Assembly (NCBI GenBank): GCA_958430865.1
Contig: CAUDNR010004489.1
Location: forward strand, 84,702-148,701
Source of the DNA: Entrophospora sp. SA101
Lineage: Eukaryota > Glomeromycota > Glomeromycetes > Entrophosporales > Entrophosporaceae
DNA length: 64,000 nt
Direction: 5' to 3'
Shown here: one piece after another, positions 26,977 through 36,347 of the stretch
Numbering within the stretch: the stretch's first letter is position 1
Layout of the letters: the number at the start of each line of letters is the position of its first letter
Program-made: the position numbers and the translations under genes
The notes under the pieces: model-generated
Told to the model about the DNA's origin: nothing
What the model saw: the letters and a program-made list of their open reading frames with translations, nothing else
Database searches by the model: none

Positions 26977-27338
26977 GCAGCAGCAACAGCAACAACAACA
27001 ACAAAAACAATTATCATCAATAACCAATAATAATGATAATGTCTCGGATTATCATCAAAGAACAATTACAAATTCTTCCAACTCTAATTCCTCTAATCCT
27101 TCTACTAATAATAATGATGATGATAATGAATCATTTTTACCAAATAAAAATATATTAAGAAAACCAAGTTCATTAACAAATTTCAATTTCCAGGACAACA
27201 ATAATGATGATAATAATATTGTTGAAAATGAAAATGAAAATGTAGAAGAAAATTTACCAACACCTTTTGAATCTTCGCCATCATCATCATTAACATCATT
27301 CTTAGAAGAAGAAGAAGAAGAAGATGATGATGATGATG

Positions 27339-27370
<32 letters not shown>

Positions 27371-28850
27371 GACATGACATTATCAATTGGTGAAACAACT
27401 TCTACTACGCTACAGCAACCTTTACGACAACCATCTCAAAGAAGTAGAAAAAGGATATCATCCAGTGGTTCTATTTATAGAAATAGTCAAAGACCAATTT
27501 CTATGGTTTCACAATCTTCTTTGCCATCATCAAATAAAAGGAGTAATAAGCATTCACTTTTATCATCTTTATCTATTATTAATCATTCATCGTCATCATC
27601 ACATAACATTCAACAAAACAACATTCGGCATAATAACATTCAGCAAAATAACAATCGGCAAAATAGCATTCACCAAAATAGCATTCTACAAAATAACAGT
27701 CGGCAAAATAGTAGTTGGCAAAATAGCATTCTGCAAAATAATAATCAACAGCAAAAGAAAAGTACGAGTGGAACAAACGCTAAAACAATAAGTTTTGCGA
27801 TACCAATAGAATCGCCTGCTGCACCACCTACTTCATCATCGTCAACATTTTCATCATCATCATCTTCTTCAAAACTATCACCACTGCTGCCACCACAACT
27901 GCCTTTACGAACACCAACACCAATACCATTATTTGTACCTGGACTAACAACCAATAATAACAATCGTAACACTAATCGTAACATTAATAATAGCACTAAT
28001 CATAGCAATAATAGTAGCGCCAATAATAGCACTAATCATAATACTAACCATAATACTAATCATAATAATAGCAATAACAATAATGATATTAACAACAACA
28101 ACCACAACAACGTGATTAATACTTCAAGTTCAACCAGTACAACTGATACTAATGTTGCTGCTGCTGCTTCATCATCATTTTCAATTAGCACTACTACATT
28201 ACAACCAATAAATACAAATCAAAACTCTAGATCTATCGTCAATGATATTAGTTCAGGTAAATAAAGCAAATTAATTAGTAATGATAATAGTCACAATAGT
28301 AATCATAATAACAATATTTATAAATATCATTTTATTTAAAAGATAGTCTTAATCAACCAGTACCTGAATTTCCACCGCCACCATACACACCACCAGAATC
28401 ATCACGTAAATATATCAACTATTTTTTACTAAATAATAATAAATAAAAACATCTTACTAATTGCATTTTGATTGGTTGATTTGAATTTATAATATAGAAA
28501 CCAGATATCGTAGACCTTCAACCAATTTCTTTATAAAACCAAAAACAAGCCAAGAACTACGCAAAGAAATACAGAAACTACGCGAAGACCGTAAGAAAGA
28601 ACAAGAAACTTGGAAAGCTGAAGAAAGAAGACTGAAAATAAAAGTGGGTGCAAAACCAGAAGATATTGATCGTGTGAAAAGAAAATTGAATGAAAGTACT
28701 GAAAAATATAATAAGAAAATTGAAATTGTTCAACAAAAATTGAATAAATTGCTTGATCAACAAACTACCAATGGTAATGGCAATGGCAATAGTGGTAGTA
28801 GTAGTAATAGCGGGAGAGACAATGTTAGAAGATTCACTATCAGTAGTTAG
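26702..28850 (+). CDS. Low-complexity protein with C-terminal coiled coil, unknown function
   Basis: Exons 26702-28256, 28343-28405 and 28498-28850 splice in phase to about 656 aa. The first ~35 residues (LTERLIELNNALEKSLISDD and onward) form a predicted helix resembling the short helical segments seen at the ends of many fungal proteins. The middle ~480 residues are disordered: Asn/Ser tracts, a Gln run near residues 80-100, an acidic E/D run near 200-225, and a 5-residue repeat of the QNSI/QNNI type around residues 300-350. The second exon gives a Pro-rich PPPPYTPPESS stretch. The last ~110 residues are charged and helical (LRKEIQKLREDRKKEQETW, then heptad-like KLNESTEKYNKKIEIVQQKL), probably a coiled coil. 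I do not recognise the family. A scaffold or RNA-granule role is only a guess from composition. Confidence 0.7.
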
Positions 28851-30167
28851 TTATTTATAAAATAAAAATGAACAACTCTTGTGATTTTTATATGATTGTT
28901 ATACAGTTATAATATTATATATATATATGAATTTTATGTAGTTGTATATATATAGTTTATATTAATTGTATATTTGTTGTAGTATTTTTTCATCCAAATA
29001 TCTTATCAATCTTGGAAAAAAGGAATTTTATGTATTGATATTAAATTTTGTAAATATTATATATCCTCTTAATACTAATATATATATACATACTTTCGGG
29101 GAACCTAAAAATTAGGGAAAAAATAATTTACTTAGCAACAATAACCATTTTCCTAAGTGTTCTTCAAATGGTATTAGTACTAAATTGATTTTCTCATTGT
29201 AAAGGCTTTTAGATATCAATGGCAGTAAAACACTTATTAGTTATAATTTTACACATGATTGACTTTTCATCTCTTTGATTAGAAGACAAATTTGGTTCAC
29301 TTACCTTTTCATCCTTCTTTTTGGGTCCTTGTATAGTTGAGAAATGAACATTTGGTCCTATTTTGCAATGTCTCATGAAAATTATATCCTTCTTCAATTA
29401 GTATAATAGCCTTGATCCTTGTTTCATTGTAAATTGTTTTTTAGGCATAAATAATAAAAAAAAGCTTAAAAAAATCAATATCAAGGTAAAAAAAAACTTC
29501 TATACAGGCTTTTATATTGTTTAATAAACAATAAAAGTAAAAGACCAAATGACAATATTCATTAGAATGCAAATGCTTATTTAATAAATAACAATTAATA
29601 ATATATACATAATTAATTTTAATAATAATAATAATAAAAAATACATTATTATGATAAAGAATGATACTAAAAAAAACAAATCACAGAATAAAGGGAAAAG
29701 ATTTATTTTTAATAATTATTCTTGTTAATATTCTTTTGATTATTTTTGTGAAAGATTACTATCGGAAGAGCGGTTGGTTGAATTAACATGGATATTAAAT
29801 TACCTGAACTTGACCCTAATCAGTCAGTCAGTGAAAATAACCACTGTTTATCAAGAGAAATATTTAGAAAAAATTCAACTGATCATAAATAAATATATTC
29901 AACAATGCCTACTTCTGTTGTTGACTTTGTTTTCTTTGCTCATATATGTCCCAAATAAGGTTGCTTGTCGAAACTCCACCAGAAATCAATCAGCAGGGTT
30001 TCGGCAGGTTACACATTAATTGTTTATTAGAATTTCGGCAGAGTTTCGCATTTTGAAATTTTTCATTCCACTGATTGTTACTTTTCTCAAGTACCTTAAT
30101 TTGTTTTTCTTTTTCAAGGAGTTGACATTTCAACTGTTGTATATCATCTGATTCTTGTTCACTAAAA
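28851..30167. other. Gene-poor stretch with unidentified open frames
   Basis: No gene identified. A minus-strand open frame at 29209-29397 (62 codons, Lys/Asp-rich) and a minus-strand Gln/Lys-rich helical fragment around 30000-30165 look like remnants of coding DNA but match no family I know. AAT-type microsatellite at 29622-29640. Confidence 0.35.
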
Positions 30168-30279
30168 ACTAGTGCCGTAATCCAAAAAAGGAAAAAGTAT
30201 GGTTGCAAAAGTGGTCGCAAAGGTAATTGCAACCATTTTTTATACAATTACTACCATCACCATAATTTACGGCACTAGT
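30168..30279. mobile_element. 112-bp MITE with ACTAGTGCCGTAA terminal repeats
   Basis: Perfect 13-bp terminal inverted repeats: ACTAGTGCCGTAA at 30168-30180 and TTACGGCACTAGT at 30267-30279. The interior carries the words GGTTGCAAAAGTGGTCGCAAA and TTGCAACC, which recur in a related copy near 31000-31115. No coding capacity and no clear target-site duplication, so the superfamily is unassigned. Confidence 0.65.
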
Positions 30280-30289
30280 CTTTATTGTT

Positions 30290-30700
30290 CACATCTTAAA
30301 GTTTTACCAGATAAAGTTTCCTTGGGTAATACCATAATTCATCTGATTCTGGTAATGAGGGATCTACAAGTATGACAGTGTGTGGTGATGTTGCTAAACC
30401 TAGTACACCTGTGAAAAAAATATAATTTAATCACTTTCAAATAAATACATATTAAATTAAATATTTTTAAATATTTTTGAACTTTGATACTCTATAAGGC
30501 AAGGTTGGAAAATGTGCGGTCCATTGATGGTCCATTGGTAGTCCATTGGGTCCATTAACGTAACAATTTGCCAACCCTGCTATAAGGCGAACATATTTAA
30601 TTGAATCAACTTCAAGTTCTGTATGATTTCCCCATAATGTTATCCTCTTTTCGTTACCATTTTTATCACTTATTATTATATCTTATTTTTGAATCTACAA
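30290..30700 (-). pseudogene. Replication protein A large subunit (RPA70)-like fragment, MITE-interrupted
   Basis: On the complement, about 30690-30588 reads DIIISDKNGNEKRITLWGN and about 30413-30305 reads GVLGLATSPHTVILVDPSLP followed by ESDELWYYP. In RPA70 the DNA-binding OB fold has a diagnostic TLWG strand, followed some 30-40 residues later by an S-x-N-T-x-I-I-x-N-P-D-x-P-E-A segment, so both halves match in order. An 80-bp hAT MITE (30500-30579) sits between them. Removing it and one target duplication restores an open frame across the site. No start, stop or other RPA domain is visible. It is best read as a fragment of an RPA-like paralogue, not the housekeeping gene. Confidence 0.5.
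30500..30579. mobile_element. 80-bp hAT-type MITE with 8-bp target duplication
   Basis: Flanked by the perfect 8-bp direct repeat CTATAAGG (30492-30499 and 30580-30587). Ends are CAAGGTTGGAAAA and TTTGCCAACCCTG, an imperfect inverted pair close to the CAGGGTTGGCAAA ends usual for hAT elements. The interior consists of several GGTCCATT/AGTCCATT words. Another copy of one end (AATTGCCAACCCTG) occurs at ~31250-31263. It has inserted in the RPA70-like fragment. Confidence 0.8.
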
Positions 30701-30999
30701 AAAATTTAAAAAACAAAATCAATTGATGAATTTAAATTTTTTCTAATAAAATATGTATAAAAAGATAAATACTTTTATATTGAAAGCTCTTTTAAAAATA
30801 CTAAAAGGACTATGAATTTTTTTAATTATCCCAATAATATCTATGAAAATAAAACAAATATTAATAAAAAAATAAAAAATCAAAATATACATCATTTTAA
30901 AAATTAAAATCATTACCCATATAGCCCTTATAAATATTATCAAATATTTTATCTAATGGAAAAAATTTGAAAACTAATATATTGGCCAAATTATAGATG

Positions 31000-31115
31000 C
31001 TGGTCGCAATTCTTGGTGATGGTTGCAACCATATTTGCGACATATAAAAATGGTTTGCGACACCTGGTTGCAACCACTTTGCGACCACTTTGGTTTCCTT
31101 TTTTGGATTGCGACA
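31000..31115. mobile_element. Relative of the 112-bp MITE (decayed)
   Basis: GGTTGCAACC, TTTGCGACC and TTTCCTTTTTTGGATT words recur here in the same order as in the reverse complement of 30168-30279. The outer ends are degraded (TGCGACATGGAACACTAAT on the right). Confidence 0.4.
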
Positions 31116-31289
31116 TGGAACACTAATTCAAATCAATTCAAAACAAGTCACAAATTGAATCAAATTGACTACAGATCGAATTGGATTGAATCGAATCACT
31201 CTCAAATTTGTTTTGTTTTGTTTCGTTCGGAGCCTTAAATGGACCAATTAATTGCCAACCCTGGTTAGTATACTATTATCTTGTGATAA

Positions 31290-32240
31290 AAATGACAATA
31301 ATCCGTATCTTATTCACACACTTGAAAGAACATGATGATTCAATGGAAGTTATAGCAGCTGTTGAAAACAAATTAGTTAATGATGGTTATGACAATATTG
31401 TAAGAGTATGGAATTTTATGGAAAGAAAATGTATTGTGTGCTTACAAGGACACATTAATGCGATTAATTATGTTGCAATCAACAATAAATTTAAAAGATG
31501 CACCAGTTCCAGTTTAGATGGCATCTCAAAATTTTGGAGTTTGGATAATGGAGAAAATCTCTGGAGATTAGAAAATCATTCATCATCCTTTGGAGTTTAT
31601 TTAATTTTAATGATTATAGTTGTAAACATATATTGACTCTGCATTCCAGAGAAATAGAAACTTTACAGTATGATGAAGTTAAATTAGTAGAAGGATCATG
31701 TGACAAGTTAAGCATATGGTACATGAATACTGGAAACCATCTCCATGATTATTAACAGGATTAGATGGTATATGGTAAGATATCAGTTTTAATAGTCATT
31801 TTAGGATTTTTTTCTTTTTATAAAAATAACATTTATATTAATTGGAATATATAGGAAAATAGAATATAATGAACAATATTGTGTAACAACAGTAGTAAGG
31901 GTTTAGTAACTTGGATTGAAATCCTAGATTGGTGTAAAATAAGACCAAAATACTTTTAATACTAGTTGTGCTGATCAAAATGATACTGGATTTCCAAAAG
32001 AATAATAGTAGAAAATGACTGGATTTTAAATAAGAAAACATCCATAATTCTTTGTCAATTTGTAATACTATTGAACAATAAAAAATTAATGTTGAATCAT
32101 GTAATAAATTGTTTGGATTGTTCTCTTTTAATTGCTATCTCAAACTACAAACTTGTAAAAATTTGGAATTGACATACAAATAAAACCAAACATATTTAAT
32201 CTATTGACTAATGCACATACCAAAAAAAAATCGTTATACA
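31290..32240 (+). pseudogene. WD40-repeat protein remnant
   Basis: Around 31380-31570 two blades are readable: YDNIVRVWNFMERKCIVCLQ followed by GHINAINYVAINN, then SSLDGISKFWSLDNGENLWR. After a frame break more repeat sequence follows near 31625-31745 (REIETLQYDEVKLVEGSCDK, then LSIWYMNTG), then scattered traces to ~32175 (KIWNW-like). Spacing of GH and W(D/S) motifs is that of WD40 propellers, perhaps an F-box/WD40 or Mdv1-type protein. Stops and frame changes, and the absence of a usable start, indicate a decayed gene. Confidence 0.55.
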
Positions 32241-32429
32241 GCTTGTAATTTAATTACAGTCTATTGTGAAATAGTGAACTCGATATGTTACACAAAGTGT
32301 CATGAGTAACATCTACGGCACGATAACAAAATTAAAAATAGATCGTAAACCGAATCTTTGAATTATTAATTCGTTATTATTTATTCATAAATATTCTTTA
32401 TTCGATTATCATTACAAAGATTTAAGTGA

Positions 32430-33345
32430 CCTGAAAATGGATGAGTAGGTTATCCAGAAAGGAATTTGACTGAATTTGGAAGGTAATGAATTTGCTCTTG
32501 AGAATGTTGTTGAAAGTTTTGCTAACAAAGCATGATTATACATACAGCCCAAAGTATTTTGACACTGTCATAAAGGGGGTTACACATGTAGTAAAGGGGT
32601 GTTACACTTATGTTTTTAATAGTGAATGCCATAATTAATTTCTACTTTCTACCATCAAAATTGGAATAATTTTGACCATCAAAATCACCAAACCAATTTG
32701 GGCTGCATGTATAAGCATGACATCATGAGCATTTTTTGATCTTTATTTTAAGGAAAATAAGGAATTAAAAGAAAAGAATGCTATTTTAGAAAAAGGGAAT
32801 GCTGAGTTAGAAAAAACTAATCAAGAGTTAAAAGAAAAGCAAGAGGAATTAGAAGCAAGAATAGAAGAGTTGGAGATGGAACATGAAGAAATTAAGAAAA
32901 TCTTAATAGTTGGTGAAAAATGAAGCAAAAATCAAGCAGAAGACATAAAAGAGAAAAACAAGAAACTCGAAAGTGCTAATGAAAAGATTTCTCATCTAGA
33001 GCTCAAGTTGAAAAGTTAGAGGAAGAGACAAGTCAAAAGAGCAAAAAATAGAAAAACTAAGTAAGCAATTAGCTGATATGAATCACAGAATGAAAGGTTA
33101 GATTACTTAAACAGCAAACCTTTGCCTGCTTTACCTGTTGAAGAAGAAAATAAAGATTCTAACTAAGCAAAGCATTTTCAGAAAATTGAACAATTGAAAA
33201 CTTTAACTCCTCAAGAGTTAGTCAATAAGTTAAATGCTTATGAGGCAGAGAATGAGAAATTAAAGAACCAATTAGAACAATTACAACAGAATGGTCAACT
33301 AACTGCACAAATTGAAATTAAAGAAACTAAGAAATGATCTTGATT
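32430..33345 (+). pseudogene. Coiled-coil protein remnant, MITE-interrupted
   Basis: Frame pieces rich in Glu/Lys/Leu heptads: about 32470-32530 (LNLEGNEFALENVVESFANK), then, after a MITE, about 32755-32920 (NKELKEKNAILEKGNAELEK and similar), 32940-33020, and 33120-33340 (ELVNKLNAYEAENEKLKNQL). Several in-frame stops and frameshifts separate them. Composition is that of a long coiled coil; the family cannot be named. The MITE at 32536-32714 splits the first two pieces. Confidence 0.45.
32536..32714. mobile_element. 179-bp MITE with 6-bp target duplication
   Basis: Terminal inverted repeats TTATACATACAGCCCAAA (left) and TTTGGGCTGCATGTATAA (right) differ at one position in 18. The direct repeat GCATGA flanks it at 32530-32535 and 32715-32720. 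No coding capacity. Clean ends and duplication suggest a relatively recent insertion, here into a coiled-coil gene remnant. Superfamily not assigned. Confidence 0.75.
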
Positions 33346-34498
33346 GAAAATAAGAAATTAATTTTTGGTTATTTCCTTCTGTATAATTTCAACTATCTGA
33401 GAAAATGATAGTTATTTTCCTTTAAAGATTTTTGCTTTTTATTAGGTAATAGTACACTTTCATTTTGTTTTCTTTTTCTAACATTTATTATTTTTCTTTC
33501 TTCTTGGTAAAATTCATAAATAATCTTTTCTTAGATAAGCTTCAATTGCCTGAGTATCATTTATTTTGAAAATATAGGGTGCAATTTTTTCACCCTGTTC
33601 CTTTTTTAAAATACTTCTAATGGTGCTATAATTCTTGGGTTCCATAGTAGATCTGATGTAAATGAGTTTCATATTAATTATTTTTATATTGGGATAGTTC
33701 TATATATCACTCAAGATAACAAATGGGATATTAATTATGATCACATTACAAATGACTAAATTTTGATCCCTGAAATCCTTGGTACTACCAACGTTCGCTT
33801 TGTCTGGTTTTGTTGCAGCATGCCTCATATTCAACATTTAGCATTGCAGATGAATTTTGTGTGTCATACCAATCCAACATCAATCATTTGTCATTTGTTA
33901 TCATGATAAGGAATCTTATAATTACCCATCATTGTATAATGGTAAATGTAAATTTCACTCTATGTTGTGATTTCAAAATATTAATATATTTAGCAAAAAT
34001 TGTCAGCAACTAACCTTTTTATTGGAATCCATTGATTAATGATCTGCAGAGTGCATTTCTACACTGTATTATATTATTTAATAATATAATAAAAATTCAT
34101 TAAAAAATAAACGAAAGAGTTGGCAGGAGAAAAAATTATTGTGTTACACTCCTTCTTGAAAGAATTACGAATTAAGCTTTAGCAGGGCTATTCAAAAAAT
34201 GAAGAAACCTCAATAAATTCACAGCCTCCACCCATTCTGAATTTTCTATTACATTTAAGTCTGATTAGCTTTTTTCAAGAGGATTATTATTATAATCGCT
34301 TGTCAATTCCTAAAAATTCAGGGGCAGGCTAATATTAATATACTAATTAAAATTCACGTCGATCACTAAAAAATTTTCGGAAAAAACACTTGAAAATCGC
34401 TTTTTGCGTTTAAATAATTTTTTTTTAATAATAATATTCATTCTTTATTTCAAACTTTTGTCAATCCTTTACTTTCAGTAAATATTATTATTATTATC
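33346..34498. other. Intergenic DNA with dispersed-repeat traces
   Basis: No gene recognised. The segment around 33895-33945 (GATAAGGAATCTTATAATTA) resembles 38284-38325 and 53468-53495, suggesting an old dispersed repeat. The right end is the promoter of the phosphoesterase gene. Confidence 0.4.
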
Positions 34499-36347
34499 AT
34501 GCAAACCTCTTCCTCCACAACATCACAAAATGCCACCAATTCTTCTTTAATAGACATTGGTGTGAATATTTTTTTGGGAATTTGTCGCTTTCCTTTTCTG
34601 ATTATATCAAAAATATTTCAAAAACTTTTGAGTCCTGTGAAACGAACTACACAAAGACGCACTCAAAATCATTCACCTACATTAGCCTTCAGAATAATAT
34701 GGATGATCGCTTTGTTACTTGGTGAAATATTAATATTCTCTTTTTCAATGAAAAAATGCTCTTGGCCCGAAGCTACAGAATGGGTTGGTTGAAAATATAA
34801 AAAATATAAATAAATATTAGTTTATTATAAGATTTATCATTAATATTAACGTTTTTTTATTGACTAAAATAGGATACTTCAATAGCAACACCATTTCATG
34901 TTGCATTAATAGCTGATCCACAAATAATAGATGATTATTCTTATGGTAGAACGGGCATTCTCCAGAAAATATCAGAAATTTATCCTGATATGTATATGAG
35001 AAAAAATTGGATCAATTTACAAACTATTTTTGATCCTGACGCAATAATTTTTATGGGTGATCTAATGGATGGAGGAAGAGAGTTGGATGATAACAAGTAT
35101 GAATGAAAATTGATCTCATAATATCGATATTTGTAAAATTCAATATGTTTTTATATTCAAGAATAAATTTTTTTTGTCATAAATAAAACCTTTAGATGGG
35201 AAAGTGAATTGCATAGATTTCAACATTTGTTTTTTCCAAGAAAACCTACAAAAACTCCAATATATTATATGGCTGGAAGTCATGATATAGGATTTGGTGA
35301 TAAAATTGTTGATGAAGCATATAATAGATTTAGAAAATTTTTTGGTAGAGTTAATTATATGGTCAACCTTGGCAATCATTTGATTGCAGTAATTGATACT
35401 ATCGCATTAAGTGGATCAAATGAAGCTTCAAAACAAGAAGCCATGTCATTAATAGAAAAAATAGCTGAAGGTAGGTTTTTTTTTTAAAAAAAAGAAGCTT
35501 TTATAACAATAATAATGCCAATGCATGCAATTGACTTTTTTTATTTTATTAGGCAATTCTTCAAATTTAAATCTTCCGAAAATATTGTTGACTCATGTTC
35601 CATTATATCGACCACGTGATACTGATTGTGGTCCACTTCGTCAAAAAAATAATTATATTAATCAAGGCCGTGATTATCAATATCAAAATTTGGTGAGAAA
35701 AAATATAACAGATTTATTATTAGACAAGATAAAACCATCAGTCGTATTTAGTGGAGATGATCATGATTATTGTGAAATTAAGCATGAGGAAGCTGGTGAA
35801 ATAACAGAAGTCTCAATAAATAGTTTTAGTTTTGCAATGGTAGGAAAATATAACTTTAAAATAAAATATTTATTAATAAATATTATTCATATTCATATTT
35901 ATATTTATTATTTATTAATAGGGTGTGCCTAGACCAGGATTTCTACTTTTAAGTTTGTACAATCCACCTAAAGCAGACAATACTTCATCTTCATCCCCAA
36001 TAATTGATAATTCCACTGTTAATATTACTAACAATAACAGTTATATTAATAATAACACGACACCAACATTCTTATATTCACAATGCCTATTACCAAATCA
36101 ACTCCGTATATATTATTGGTATTTGGTGTTATTAATTGTGACAATATTATGCATCTTTTCCCATACATTTGTTAAAATTCGACGGAACAATGAGATTTTA
36201 CCTGTGTGGCAAAGATATCAGCAACCAAAAGGCAAATGGATAATGTTTAGTTCACAATATTGGAAATTGGCATCAAAAGAATTAGGGAATATCGCATTGT
36301 TTGCATTATCAACGTATTTGATTTGTTGGATATGGTTTTTAATTTGA
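34499..36347 (+). CDS. Cdc1/Ted1 (PGAP5)-type GPI-anchor phosphoesterase
   Basis: Exons 34499-34783, 34873-35096, 35196-35470, 35553-35839 and 35922-36347, all in phase, encode about 498 aa. Residues ~62-82 form a membrane segment (IIWMIALLLGEILIFSFSM). The luminal metallophosphoesterase domain follows, with VALIADPQIID, FMGDLMDGGRE, AGSHDIG, LLTHVPLYRPRD and FSGDDHDYCE in the family order. Two more membrane segments are near residues 420-440 and at the C-terminus. This family removes an ethanolamine phosphate from GPI-anchor mannose in the ER, enabling ER exit of GPI proteins, and needs divalent metal. One oddity: the GNHD block reads GSHD, so the usual metal-binding Asn is Ser. An Asn/Ser insertion lies between the domain and the last helices. 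Confidence 0.9.

Noticed and set aside
27055..27996. Several open frames overlapping the coiled-coil gene
   Set aside because: Shadows of Asn/Ser/acidic repeats; the main frame has a start, phased introns and a conserved-looking C-terminus.
29774..30019. 81-codon plus-strand open frame
   Set aside because: Hydrophobic, overlaps a minus-strand coding remnant, no homology seen.
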